Source: UBA1672 sp965263215
GTDB lineage: Bacteria > Pseudomonadota > Alphaproteobacteria > Micavibrionales > Micavibrionaceae
Assembly (NCBI GenBank): GCA_965263215.1
Contig: OZ253663.1
Location: forward strand, 1,116,001-1,180,000
Length of the DNA: 64,000 nt
Direction of reading: 5' to 3'
Shown: positions 46,079 to 54,871 of the stretch, in pieces
How positions within the stretch are numbered: the stretch's first letter is position 1
Layout of the letters: each line of letters begins with the position of its first letter
Program-made: the position numbers and the translations under genes
Notes under the pieces: generated by a model
Seen by the model: the letters and a program-made list of their open reading frames with translations, nothing else
Databases searched by the model: none
What the model was told of the DNA's origin: nothing

Positions 46079-46663
46079 TTAAGACTCGTTTGTTTCCGGT
46101 TGTTTTGTCATGTGATTTAACCCAATAGATAGGTAAGACATGCCGGTGATTAAAGTCAATATGGTTGCCAAAGCGAGAAGCATTAACCCAAGTTCATGCG
46201 CGTAGGGTGAATATCCGCTGAGGATCAAAAAGCCGATTGCAACCATCTGAACAGTTGTTTTGAGTTTTGCCATTTGGCTGACGGGGACTTTTATGTTTTT
46301 AGGGCCTAAATATTCACGCATGCCGGATACCAAAAACTCTCGTGCGAATATAAGCATTACAAGGATCACCCAAGGCCCTGAAATGCGATCAAAGCCGACC
46401 AGCATAATCAATAAAGTGGCCACGAATACTTTATCAGAAATTGGGTCAAGAAACGTTCCAAGCTCACTGATTTGATTTAATTTTCTTGCGTAGTATCCGT
46501 CAAAAAAATCTGTGATGGCGGCAAAGGCATAGGTGAAAAAGCATAGAAAGATTACAACGGAACCATATGTGCCCTCAAGGAAGAAAAACAGCACCATAAG
46601 CGGTAGAAGCAGCATCCTTATAATAGTGAGCGTATTGGCGATGTTGTTTTTGATGATGTCCAT
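46079..46663 (-). CDS. pgsA: CDP-diacylglycerol-glycerol-3-phosphate 3-phosphatidyltransferase
   Basis: PgsA makes phosphatidylglycerophosphate in the inner membrane. The CDP-alcohol phosphotransferase motif DG-x2-AR-x8-G-x3-D-x3-D is complete in DFFDGYYARKLNQISELGTFLDPISDKV. The 194 residues contain about six helices. It lies 4 bp downstream of an EEP-fold gene and 3 bp upstream of pyrD, so the operon couples cell-cycle regulation (ctrA) to membrane and nucleotide synthesis only by position. Confidence 0.94.
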   Translation of the reverse strand: MDIIKNNIANTLTIIRMLLLPLMVLFFFLEGTYGSVVIFLCFFTYAFAAITDFFDGYYARKLNQISELGTFLDPISDKVFVATLLIMLVGFDRISGPWVILVMLIFAREFLVSGMREYLGPKNIKVPVSQMAKLKTTVQMVAIGFLILSGYSPYAHELGLMLLALATILTLITGMSYLSIGLNHMTKQPETNES

Positions 46664-46667
46664 GGGC

Positions 46668-47636
46668 TCACTTTATCGTAAATGTGGCTATAAGGGAATG
46701 ATGATCTGATCCATGTGATTGATCTTGTTTTATGTGCGTCAGATTTAGGTCATCACTGAACAAAATATGATCAATCGGGATTCTTAAAAACGATAACCCC
46801 ATGAATGAGGGCCATGTTGTTTCGGGCAGAACGCTGTAATTCTGATAACGTAAACCCGACACATCGAGGAGTTTTCGGAAGTTCGGACTGTAGGGGCTTG
46901 TGTTAATGTCACCGATGAAAATTGTTTTGTCTGTTTTTTCCTTATTAATCCATCGCCCGGTTTGTAAAAGTTCTTCACTTTGTCTGTCGTAATGCCCTTT
47001 AAAAAGTGGCGTATCGGCATGCACCGAAAAAACTGTTATTTTTTGTTCCTGCGGCAATGTAATCTCGAAACGTGTCGCACTTGTCTCACAGAGTTTTTGG
47101 CAAACCTTTTTGACCTGAAGATTTTCAAGTTTGTACTTACTGAAAATCATCGCATGTCCCGGTATCCTCACGCTGCTGGGGGGAGAAAAAGGAAGCAGAG
47201 ATCCTAATTCTTTTTTGAATTGTTCAATTTCTTTTTTGCCCAACTCTTGCATGATTAAAAGATCAATCTTGTTCTGCTCTAGCCAAGGTAAGAGTTCTTT
47301 GTAGGGGTGGTTTTTATGATATTTATTATATTGTGCAACTTTTAACGTTTCGCTGTCTTCGATTATTGGTGGCGGTGAAAACTGCCAAGGTTCTGCCATC
47401 GGAAATCTTGTTTGTGCGAAGCTGATTGCCGCAACAATGATCATGCAGAGTGACAAAAATAAGTCATGATTTAGAAAAACAAGAAACGGTAAGAATATAA
47501 GCGCACCAACAATATATTGGACATTGAAGTGCGTGAATAACGCGAACGACCAGTGCCAATGTGCAAGAAAGGCCAACAAGAACGCAGTAATAAGCACATA
47601 AGACAAAATTGGTATGGCGGTTTTTAATATGTCCAT
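46668..47636 (-). CDS. Membrane-anchored EEP-fold hydrolase, second copy
   Basis: A 322-residue endonuclease/exonuclease/phosphatase-superfamily protein with three N-terminal hydrophobic helices (about residues 8-90) and an extracytoplasmic-looking C-terminal catalytic domain. The EEP ligands appear in order: VAQYNKYH, LLIMQELG, the His in VFSVHADTP, FIGDINTSPYS, IPIDHILFS and SHGSDHHSLIA. It may act on nucleic acid, phosphoinositide-like lipids or a phosphodiester. It is a tandem paralogue of the upstream gene, with a 5-bp gap. Confidence 0.88.
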   Translation of the reverse strand: MDILKTAIPILSYVLITAFLLAFLAHWHWSFALFTHFNVQYIVGALIFLPFLVFLNHDLFLSLCMIIVAAISFAQTRFPMAEPWQFSPPPIIEDSETLKVAQYNKYHKNHPYKELLPWLEQNKIDLLIMQELGKKEIEQFKKELGSLLPFSPPSSVRIPGHAMIFSKYKLENLQVKKVCQKLCETSATRFEITLPQEQKITVFSVHADTPLFKGHYDRQSEELLQTGRWINKEKTDKTIFIGDINTSPYSPNFRKLLDVSGLRYQNYSVLPETTWPSFMGLSFLRIPIDHILFSDDLNLTHIKQDQSHGSDHHSLIATFTIK

Positions 47637-47641
47637 GGGAG

Positions 47642-48607
47642 CTATTCTGGAATGGCAAAGGTTGCAATAATAGGATAATGATCCGAACCCATCGCAGGGC
47701 CGCGGCGTTTATCAATCAACTCAAGATCGCCTTTATGCAGGATATGGTCAATAGGAATTTGGAAAATATAGTCGTAATACGCCGATGGCCAGCTTGGTAA
47801 TGGAAGCAGGCTCGTATATTGATTTTTGAGTCCTGTTGTTTTTAAGGTGTCCTTAAAAAACGGAGAATAAGGCGTGATATTAAAGTCACCAAGAAAAATG
47901 ATATTTGTCGACGAGTCTTCTTTTATCATATTTGCCATCTGTATAATGTCTTCATTACGTTGCGTTGTGTGGATGTACGATACAGGAGGGACTGGGTGCG
48001 CTGAATAAAGTGAAATTTTTAAATTCTCTGAAATATCAATAACAGCGTAAGCGTATATGTTGTTCAAAACATGTTTTTTGGTTTCCCCAATTTTATGTTC
48101 AGAAATTGGAAATTTACTCAGAAGAATAAAGCCGAACGGATTGGTTGGGATTTTTTCTATTGAGTATGGATACTCATTTAAAGTTTTAGTCAAATTAGAC
48201 GTGGGAGGATCAGATTCTTGAATAACTAAGATGTCGGGAGCTTCTTCTTTTATCCAATTCAATAGCGCATCGTGATTTGGCGCAAAATACAGCTTGTTAT
48301 AGTTTGCTATTGTAATGGTTTTTTCGAAGGAAGTAGGCGGAAACGGTGAAGAGCGTACTGATATGATCTCATAAGCAGTCAACAGAGCAGTAAGCGACAT
48401 TATTGTCGACCATAGCCATGATTTCCTGCAAGTAAAAAACACCCCGAGTATTAACGCGCCAATAAAATATTGGTGTATGAAGTGTCTTAGGATATCTGAA
48501 AACCAAAAATACCGTGCACCAAACGATGCTGCGTAACACACAAAAAGTAAAAGAGCCAACGATGTGGCTCCCTTATGAATATCATTGATGATTCTACTTT
48601 TAGCCAT
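47642..48607 (-). CDS. Membrane-anchored EEP-fold hydrolase, first copy
   Basis: A 321-residue paralogue of the next gene. The hydrophobic N-terminus (about residues 12-85) is followed by IANYNKLYFAPN, ILVIQESDPP, SLYSAHPVPP, FLGDFNITPYSP, IPIDHILHK and AMGSDHYPIIA, so all catalytic positions of the superfamily are kept. Its ATG shares its A with the ctrA stop codon, indicating coupling to ctrA. The resemblance is to YafD-like EEP proteins. Substrate unknown. Confidence 0.88.
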   Translation of the reverse strand: MAKSRIINDIHKGATSLALLLFVCYAASFGARYFWFSDILRHFIHQYFIGALILGVFFTCRKSWLWSTIMSLTALLTAYEIISVRSSPFPPTSFEKTITIANYNKLYFAPNHDALLNWIKEEAPDILVIQESDPPTSNLTKTLNEYPYSIEKIPTNPFGFILLSKFPISEHKIGETKKHVLNNIYAYAVIDISENLKISLYSAHPVPPVSYIHTTQRNEDIIQMANMIKEDSSTNIIFLGDFNITPYSPFFKDTLKTTGLKNQYTSLLPLPSWPSAYYDYIFQIPIDHILHKGDLELIDKRRGPAMGSDHYPIIATFAIPE

Positions 48608-49311
48608 TATGCACTAGCGGCTTTTTTTTCATCCTCATGTGGATCGCGTAGAACATAACCACGTCCCCAAACGGTTTCGATATAGTTCGACCCGTCCGTG
48701 GCATCGGCAAGTTTCTTACGCAGCTTACAGATAAACACGTCAATGATTTTCGCTTCCGGCTCGTCCATACCGCCATAAAGGTGGTTGAGGAACATTTCCT
48801 TAGTCAAAGTTGAGCCTTTACGAAGGGAGAGTAATTCTAATATCCCGTATTCCTTACCGGTCAGGTGGAGTGGTTTTCCTGCAGCCTCGATCGTGCGGGT
48901 ATCCAGATTAACCTTGATGTTGCCGGTTTCAATGATGCTTTGTGCATGGCCTTGTGAGCGACGTACAATCGCCTGAATACGTGCAACAAGTTCGCGTTTA
49001 TCAAATGGTTTTGTTAGATAATCATCGGCTCCGAACCCTAGGCCTTTCAACTTATTATCCAATTCTGTTAAACCGGACAGGATAAGGATCGGTGTATCAA
49101 CTTTAGCAGCGCGGAAGGCTTTTAAGACATCATAGCCATCCATATCGGGTAGCATGAGGTCTAATATAATAATGTCGTAATCATAGATCTTACCAAGATC
49201 CAGACCATCTTCCCCAAGATCGGTTGTATCTACGATATATCCTTCTGATTTGAGCATCAGCTCTATGCTCTTTGCGGTGGATGTGTCGTCCTCAACTAAT
49301 AAAACGCGCAT
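48607..49311 (-). CDS. ctrA: Cell-cycle response regulator CtrA
   Basis: CtrA is the alphaproteobacterial master regulator of cell-cycle, motility and division genes. The 234-residue protein has a receiver domain (MRVLLVEDDTSTAKSIELML; phosphoacceptor Asp in IIILDLMLPDMDGYDVL; Lys in DDYLTKPFDKRELV) and an OmpR-type winged helix with LTGKEYGILELLSLRKG, then EPEAKIIDVFICKLRKKL. These are near the Caulobacter consensus. ChpT, its phosphodonor, is at 10.8 kb. The C-terminus ends in AASA, consistent with ClpXP-type recognition of alanine ends (known for Caulobacter CtrA). A GATTC (GANTC) site is at 49313-49317 and TTAA sites lie upstream. Confidence 0.97.
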   Translation of the reverse strand: MRVLLVEDDTSTAKSIELMLKSEGYIVDTTDLGEDGLDLGKIYDYDIIILDLMLPDMDGYDVLKAFRAAKVDTPILILSGLTELDNKLKGLGFGADDYLTKPFDKRELVARIQAIVRRSQGHAQSIIETGNIKVNLDTRTIEAAGKPLHLTGKEYGILELLSLRKGSTLTKEMFLNHLYGGMDEPEAKIIDVFICKLRKKLADATDGSNYIETVWGRGYVLRDPHEDEKKAASA

Positions 49312-49361
49312 GGATTCTCCCTTTGAAAACGTAAGAAAAACAAAAAGTTATGCAAATTGCG

Positions 49362-49418
49362 TTAACCTTTATTAACAAGTATATTAACAAACATTAATAA
49401 AGTTAACAAATTGTTTAA
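49362..49418. promoter_or_regulatory. Phased TTAA half-sites between ctrA and fliI (probable CtrA-binding region)
   Basis: Within the 215-bp divergent region TTAA begins at 49362, 49372, 49384, 49394, 49403 and 49415, with an average spacing of about 10.6 bp, one helical turn; another is at 49438. Caulobacter CtrA binds TTAA-N7-TTAA (starts 11 apart); here adjacent spacings are 9-12, so no pair is exact. The array is symmetric between the divergent ctrA and fliI genes and would suit cooperative binding by CtrA to both. Confidence 0.5.
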
Positions 49419-49526
49419 CGTTTTTCGCACAGATTTATTAATATTCATGTTTTTATCTGCTCTGTGCTTTGTATTTCCTGTGAATAAGAGTAAACTGCGG
49501 TTGTCTGAATTAACGCGGATCAAATC

Positions 49527-50870
49527 ATGGATAGATTAGCAAAACAGGTAGGAAATGCCATCGACGCAGTGCCCGAGCGGCAGCTCTACGGCCGCGTTAC
49601 AAAGATTCTTGGTCTGTTGTTAGAAATTGATGGCGTATCAGAGGCTTTGACGATTGGCTCGCTCGTTCATCTTAAGCCATCAGAAAGTGAAGATGTTCCA
49701 TGTGAAGTGATTGGATTCAGGGATGGGCAAGCACTATTAATGCCGTTTGGTACACTCGAAGGAATCGGCCTTGGATGTAAGGCCATCGTGCAAGATAATA
49801 CGCCTTCGATAACGCCATCGGAAAATTGGCTTGGGCGTGTGATTAACGCGCTAGGAGAGCCGATAGATGGAAAGGGTGCGCTGTCGCAGGGGGCTTTGCC
49901 TGTTCCACTGAAAAATAAACCACCACCACCGCACGCACGTCAACGCATTGGTGATCAGCTTGATTTGGGCGTACGCGCGGTAAATACGTTTTTGGCTACG
50001 TGTCAGGGACAGAGAATGGGGATTTTCTCTGGCTCTGGTGTTGGTAAATCGGTTTTACTCTCTATGATGGCGCGCTACACGGCTGCGGACGTTTCGATCA
50101 TTGGGTTAGTGGGCGAACGTGGACGTGAAGTTCAGGAGTTTCTACAAGATGATCTGGGCGAAGATGGTTTGGCGCGATCGGTTGTTGTCGTGGCCACTGG
50201 CGATGAGCCTGCGCTTATGCGTCGTCAGGCGGCCTACATGACCTTGGCCTTGGCGGAATATTTCAGGGGACAAGGCAAACAGGTTTTATGCCTGATTGAT
50301 TCATTAACACGCTTTGCCATGGCGCAGCGTGAGATTGGGTTAAGTGCGGGTGAACCTCCAACGTCAAAGGGGTACCCGCCGACAACATTCGGTGAATTGT
50401 CACGGTTATTAGAGCGTGCAGGCCCAGGCGAGGGCGATGAAGGCTCAATCACTGGACTATTTTCTGTTCTTGTCGAGGGCGACGATCACAACGAGCCGAT
50501 ATCCGATGCGGTGCGCGGTATCGTGGATGGACACATCGTGATGGAACGTCCGATTGCGGACCGTGGGCGTTTTCCGGCTATTAATGTCTTGAAATCCGTA
50601 TCTCGATCTTTACCTGGTGCAATTACGCCACGGCAAAACGAAATTATGAAGCACGCTAAGAAAATCATTACAACGTATGAAGATATGTCGGAATTGATCC
50701 GTCTGGGCGCATATAGGAAGGGCAGTGATCCACTGGTGGATGAGGCTATATTGCTCTATCCGAAAATCGAGGCATTCCTGACTCAGAACAAGGATGAATG
50801 TACTGGTATTGAGGATGGTTTCTTACAATTGGCAACAATTCTCGAACTAGAGTATAAAAGAGGCACATAA
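49527..50870 (+). CDS. fliI: Flagellar export ATPase FliI
   Basis: FliI energises flagellar type III export at the cytoplasmic face. The 447-residue F1-like ATPase has Walker A FSGSGVGKSVLLSM, the LIGLVGERGREVQEFL region and Walker B LCLIDSLTRFAMAQREIGL, then SITGLFSVLVEGDD. It is divergent from ctrA and heads an operon with the CheD-like gene and fliJ. The conserved ctrA-fliI neighbourhood is known in Alphaproteobacteria. Confidence 0.96.
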   Translation: MDRLAKQVGNAIDAVPERQLYGRVTKILGLLLEIDGVSEALTIGSLVHLKPSESEDVPCEVIGFRDGQALLMPFGTLEGIGLGCKAIVQDNTPSITPSENWLGRVINALGEPIDGKGALSQGALPVPLKNKPPPPHARQRIGDQLDLGVRAVNTFLATCQGQRMGIFSGSGVGKSVLLSMMARYTAADVSIIGLVGERGREVQEFLQDDLGEDGLARSVVVVATGDEPALMRRQAAYMTLALAEYFRGQGKQVLCLIDSLTRFAMAQREIGLSAGEPPTSKGYPPTTFGELSRLLERAGPGEGDEGSITGLFSVLVEGDDHNEPISDAVRGIVDGHIVMERPIADRGRFPAINVLKSVSRSLPGAITPRQNEIMKHAKKIITTYEDMSELIRLGAYRKGSDPLVDEAILLYPKIEAFLTQNKDECTGIEDGFLQLATILELEYKRGT

Positions 50871-50886
50871 TGTTTCAGGCGGTTTC

Positions 50887-51594
50887 ATGAGTGTTAATAT
50901 ACAAGATTATACGAATACAGAAGAACGCATGCAGGCCTTAATGGACTTGCCAAAAGCATCATTTATGAAAGATGCGCGTGGGCATTTTGACCCGTCGAGT
51001 GCTGTGGCTGTAGAAATGAATGAGGGGGGCGTAACGACCCCAGATGCGCAATATTCGGCATTAGGAACAATGTCTTTGGCAACATGCATTGGTGTCGCGG
51101 TTCATAATCCGTTAACTAAAGCGACCGGTCTGGTTCATGTCGTCTCAGAGGGATCATTATCCCAAATGTCTTCGGAAAGTGTTAAGAGTTTGCGCGCAGT
51201 ATTGAATAATGTGCATCAAGGGGATGGCAACCCGGTGGAGGCGCGTTTGGTCGGGGCGCAAATGGGCGGCAGCATGCAAGACGGTATTCTAAACGAGATT
51301 ATCGATATGCTTGCGGAATATGATGCATCTATTCTGAGTTTCGATGTAAAAGGAAAACCTGCGCCAATGCATATCGCTATTGATTCTGCGCGTTGGGAGG
51401 AGGGGCTTGTTCGCGGTGGCTCTGATTCTGTTGATTTCCTCCATGACCCGAAAACGGGCGGTATTGAAGAAATGATCAGGCAAAAGCAAAACAGCGTTAA
51501 TCTGGATGATATGGTCTGGTTAGGTGCGACGCATGATTTGTTGGTTTATAACGGCACAGAGCAAGACGTGCCTGACAGCACCCTCGATATATAA
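50887..51594 (+). CDS. CheD-like protein
   Basis: A 235-residue protein in which LATCIGVAVHNPLTKATGLVHVV matches the CheD active site. Cys67 and His84 are 17 residues apart, the same as the Cys-His pair in CheD (GSCV... then GGMNHF). A Thr follows later in VWLGATHDLL. CheD deamidates glutamine residues of chemoreceptors and can bind CheC. The rest diverges from typical CheD (150-200 residues), with an N-terminal extension of about 55 residues. It lies between fliI and fliJ (16-bp and 30-bp gaps), where CheD is not usual, so a flagellar role is possible. Confidence 0.65.
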   Translation: MSVNIQDYTNTEERMQALMDLPKASFMKDARGHFDPSSAVAVEMNEGGVTTPDAQYSALGTMSLATCIGVAVHNPLTKATGLVHVVSEGSLSQMSSESVKSLRAVLNNVHQGDGNPVEARLVGAQMGGSMQDGILNEIIDMLAEYDASILSFDVKGKPAPMHIAIDSARWEEGLVRGGSDSVDFLHDPKTGGIEEMIRQKQNSVNLDDMVWLGATHDLLVYNGTEQDVPDSTLDI

Positions 51595-51624
51595 TTTTTT
51601 TCAAAAAATGGATATAATGCGTGC

Positions 51625-52044
51625 ATGGCTGAATTAGATTCCCTAATCCGTGTACGCAAATATAACGTTGAACAACGGCAAAAAGCGTTAGCCGCGCTGT
51701 ATAAGCGTGAGCAAGATTTGAAGGATGAGCGCGATGCGTTGGAAGCGCAGCACGCGATTGAAGCCGAAAAAGCGCGACAGATGGATGCCGATTTCCTCAG
51801 CTATTTCGGGGCGTATTCAAAACGTGTGGGGGATGCTATTGATGCCATTGACCTAAAGCGGAAAAAACTTGAAAATCAAATTAGATTGGCACAGGAGCAG
51901 GTGCGCGAAGCTTTTGCCGAAATGAAAAAGGTGGAAATTGTCAATGACCGCCGCAAGGCCGAAGAACAAGCCGAACGGGATAAAAAGGAATCCGATGAAC
52001 TGGATGAAATTGCCATTGATGGGCACAGGCGCAAGGGGGATTAG
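51625..52044 (+). CDS. fliJ: Flagellar export protein FliJ
   Basis: FliJ is the coiled-coil component that works with FliI in flagellar export. The 139-residue, strongly helical and charged sequence (VRKYNVEQRQKALAALYKREQ, then KRKKLENQIRLAQEQV) and its place after fliI fit. A TATAAT lies just 6 bases before the ATG and no ribosome-binding site is seen, so the transcript from that site would be leaderless; read-through from fliI is the alternative. Confidence 0.85.
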   Translation: MAELDSLIRVRKYNVEQRQKALAALYKREQDLKDERDALEAQHAIEAEKARQMDADFLSYFGAYSKRVGDAIDAIDLKRKKLENQIRLAQEQVREAFAEMKKVEIVNDRRKAEEQAERDKKESDELDEIAIDGHRRKGD

Positions 52045-52046
52045 GG

Positions 52047-52298
52047 ATGATGTTTGCCATGATGATGATTCCTGGGTTTGCTCTTGTCATGTGTGCAATG
52101 CTGTATCTGGTTGTCCGATTATATATGGCGTTGATAGATATTTTGATCCGAAATTATTTTATATTCCGAAAAAAAATTTCAATTAATTCAAGGTTTCTCA
52201 GCATTACCTTCACTGTTACAACTTTTATTTTATGGGTTGTGTTGATGCCTTTTATTTTGGTGGCATTGTGTTTTTTTATTGTTCAAATATTTACTTAA
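52047..52298 (+). CDS. Small membrane protein of unknown function
   Basis: An 83-residue, very hydrophobic protein with two clear membrane segments (about residues 3-28 and 49-80) and a basic loop (RNYFIFRKKISINSRF) between. It starts 2 bp after the fliJ stop, within GGGGGATTAGGG that could serve as ribosome-binding site. It overlaps the 3' end of the convergent FliK-like gene by 4 bases. I do not recognise it. Confidence 0.6.
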   Translation: MMFAMMMIPGFALVMCAMLYLVVRLYMALIDILIRNYFIFRKKISINSRFLSITFTVTTFILWVVLMPFILVALCFFIVQIFT

Positions 52299-53992
52299 AC
52301 ATCTGCTGCATATTCCTTCACCTCATCTGGTGTGATGCGCACCCAACTATCCAGATGATCTTGGAATGATAATTCCCCGGTAATGTGTGTTTCGTGCAGT
52401 GCGTCCGTGTATGCTTGGCGCATTTCCTGTTTCATAGCTTGGGTAAAGCTCTGCTCTGTTCGCAGCACAAGATCGAGCCTTCCTGCGCCGTCTTTGCCAA
52501 TAAACAGCCCGTCCAGTTGCACCTTGCCCATCTGACTTAGGTTTAAGTCCATGATAAATCGTGTTTTTTTGCCTGTGCCGTGTTCGGATGCGTTGTTTTC
52601 TTCTTCTTCATTACGATAGTAAAGGGCGACCTTATTGATATCATTTTGCCAAGCAAGGGGCAGAGACATCGCACGCCAGTCACCGGAAATAGTGTCCGTG
52701 TTCATCCGTGCCATCGCCGAGATTTCTCGTCCCAAACGCCCAAGAATATCTGCTTTGCCTGCGCGTTTTAGGGCATCAACGGCCCTATCGCCGAGCCACC
52801 CCTGAACATCACCGGAGCGCATTGCCGCCACGAAGAACAGAACGCTCGTGCCCAACTGTGCAGGCGCGGCGGCATTGGGAAGAACGGTGTTAAACACTTG
52901 CGCAGTTTGCGGGGCTGTATGTGCCAGTGTTTGCTGAATGTCTTGCATGATTGGCCAAAGTTCAGGCGTTAAAAAATAGGATGCTGTTAAGGTCGGCAGG
53001 GCGTGCACGGGGCTTTGGTTACTCTGTAGGATATTTACATCTAGGCGCGTTCCAACAGGGATGTCTTCAATGGGGACTTGCAGGGCATATTGCTGATCGG
53101 CAAGGCTTTGCGGAGCAGTAAAACGTAGCACGGCAAAATTTTGGTTTTCTGTGAATCCTGTCAAAATGGCATGACTGTTTCCGATTTTTGTATTGAGAAG
53201 CGCAAATGCTTCTTCATGGCGAATGGAAACCTCTGGTAATGGTGGGGATATGCTTTCAATTTTGATTGAGGATGGTTGCCTGGTGATTTGTTCTGAAGTC
53301 GTAATTTGATGTTGCAACTCAGAGGTTAAGCTCTGTGCGGCGATGCTACGAAACGGTAGGGTGTTTTGCGTGGTAAATGTCTGTAATGTGCCATTCGCAT
53401 CCCCCGTAATTGAGGTAAGTTGTGCCGATGTGAGTGGCGCAATGATGGGGGCGGGCGAAAGTGACGTGGTTTCTATGCTGCCTGATCCGGCCAAGGCTAA
53501 ATTGATGGGCAAATTTGTACTTACAGTCCCCTGAATTTGTTCATTATAGGGCTGTGTAATGTTTTGGTTATATGGCGCGATAGATAAGGGCGTGTTGTTT
53601 GTTATCTGCGCAAGAGATATTGTCTGCGGCAGTGTGATTTGGATGGTTGACTGCTGTGTTTGTGCTTGCGTTTGTTTTACATTTTGTGGGGTGGGGCGTA
53701 GTGCCGCGTGTGTTGGTGGGGAGCCCGATTCAATTCTGATTTCAATCTGCTTACCTTCTTGAAGGCGCGCAGCCTGATCCGTGCGGATAACGATTTCGCC
53801 CTGATCTGTGCGAATAGTCACTGTGTTATTCTCAGAAATTTGTACAATCTGCCCGCTTAAATTCTGCGCTTGTTTCAGCTCCTGCAGATTTTGGGCAAGA
53901 GCGATGATTTCCACCTTGGCATTGGCAGATGCACGGGCGTTCGCCGTTATGGTTTGCGTAAGTAAGGATGCAATGGATGTTGGGTCACTCAT
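52295..53992 (-). CDS. FliK-like flagellar hook-length control protein
   Basis: A 565-residue protein with a Thr/Gln/Ala/Pro-rich disordered middle (about 95-290) and a folded C-terminal domain. FIMDLNLSQMGKVQLDGLF and the following segment match the FliK C-terminal domain pattern (DL-P-LG-V). The N-terminus (about 1-90) is beta-rich. Low sequence conservation is normal for FliK, so the family assignment rests on layout and context. It is on the minus strand convergent with the fliI-fliJ operon and upstream of the flhF-flhG pair. Confidence 0.7.
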   Translation of the reverse strand: MSDPTSIASLLTQTITANARASANAKVEIIALAQNLQELKQAQNLSGQIVQISENNTVTIRTDQGEIVIRTDQAARLQEGKQIEIRIESGSPPTHAALRPTPQNVKQTQAQTQQSTIQITLPQTISLAQITNNTPLSIAPYNQNITQPYNEQIQGTVSTNLPINLALAGSGSIETTSLSPAPIIAPLTSAQLTSITGDANGTLQTFTTQNTLPFRSIAAQSLTSELQHQITTSEQITRQPSSIKIESISPPLPEVSIRHEEAFALLNTKIGNSHAILTGFTENQNFAVLRFTAPQSLADQQYALQVPIEDIPVGTRLDVNILQSNQSPVHALPTLTASYFLTPELWPIMQDIQQTLAHTAPQTAQVFNTVLPNAAAPAQLGTSVLFFVAAMRSGDVQGWLGDRAVDALKRAGKADILGRLGREISAMARMNTDTISGDWRAMSLPLAWQNDINKVALYYRNEEEENNASEHGTGKKTRFIMDLNLSQMGKVQLDGLFIGKDGAGRLDLVLRTEQSFTQAMKQEMRQAYTDALHETHITGELSFQDHLDSWVRITPDEVKEYAADV

Positions 53993-54037
53993 GAATGTGA
54001 GTTTAGCGCGAAAGTAACACTGTCGCGAAGCATAAAA

Positions 54038-54871
54038 TTAAGCGGACGCACTTCTACGTTGTGCTGATTGCACTTTCTTCCAAACATATTGTGCAACTTT
54101 TTCTACATCGACTGCTGCATCAGCGTTCGGAGAGCGAATCAAAATAGGCGTTTGGCTGCGTATGGTTTCCTTTACTTTGCTGTCAGAGCGGATCATGCCA
54201 GCCAAGTCAGGTGATAAGCGTAAGAAGTTTTCACACGCCTTAAGGAGGGTTTTATAGGTTTTTTCACCTTCGCTTACGCTTGAGGCCATATTCACCACGA
54301 TATTGATATTGCTCGACATGCCTGCCGCATTGCCGAGTTTGATAAACGCATAGGCATCTGTCAGGGAGGTTGGTTCATCGGTGGTGATTAATAACGTGTT
54401 GGTGGCGGTGGCAGAGAGCATACGCACGGTACGATCCACGCCCGCGCCAAGGTCGGCAATTACCACATCATATTCCGATGCGAGGTCTAATAATTGATCA
54501 CGTAACAGGCTTAGTCTCTGGCTCGGTAGGGCAGAGAGAGAGGCTTGACCGGAACGCCCAGCAATAATATCAAAGCCACCTTCTTCGTATTCTTGTACAA
54601 CTCGGTCTAATCCTAAGCGTCCGCGAATAACATCATTTAAGTCACGTTTTGGCATTAACCCCAGTTGAACATCGACATTGGCCAATCCCAAATCACCATC
54701 GAATAATAATACGCGTTTACCCATTTTGGTTAGGGCGTGCGCCAATGTGATTGAAAACCATGTTTTTCCTACGCCGCCCTTACCACTGCCGACGGCAATG
54801 ATGTTTGATGCTCTACGCATTTTCGGGTTGGCTGGCGATGGCGATTTTCTGGTTACGGGCTTGCCTGTCAT
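54038..54871 (-). CDS. flhG: MinD/ParA-like flagellar number regulator FlhG
   Basis: FlhG (FleN/YlxH) is a MinD-type ATPase that limits flagellar number by acting on FlhF. The 277 residues contain deviant Walker A IIAVGSGKGGVGKTWFS, the VLLFDGDLGLANVDVQLGL switch and VVIADLGAGVDRTVR. The C-terminus lacks a clear membrane amphipathic helix but carries the VQSAQRRS basic tail. Its ATG shares its A with the flhF stop codon, so the two are coupled. Context with flhF supports FlhG over MinD. Confidence 0.92.
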   Translation of the reverse strand: MTGKPVTRKSPSPANPKMRRASNIIAVGSGKGGVGKTWFSITLAHALTKMGKRVLLFDGDLGLANVDVQLGLMPKRDLNDVIRGRLGLDRVVQEYEEGGFDIIAGRSGQASLSALPSQRLSLLRDQLLDLASEYDVVIADLGAGVDRTVRMLSATATNTLLITTDEPTSLTDAYAFIKLGNAAGMSSNINIVVNMASSVSEGEKTYKTLLKACENFLRLSPDLAGMIRSDSKVKETIRSQTPILIRSPNADAAVDVEKVAQYVWKKVQSAQRRSASA

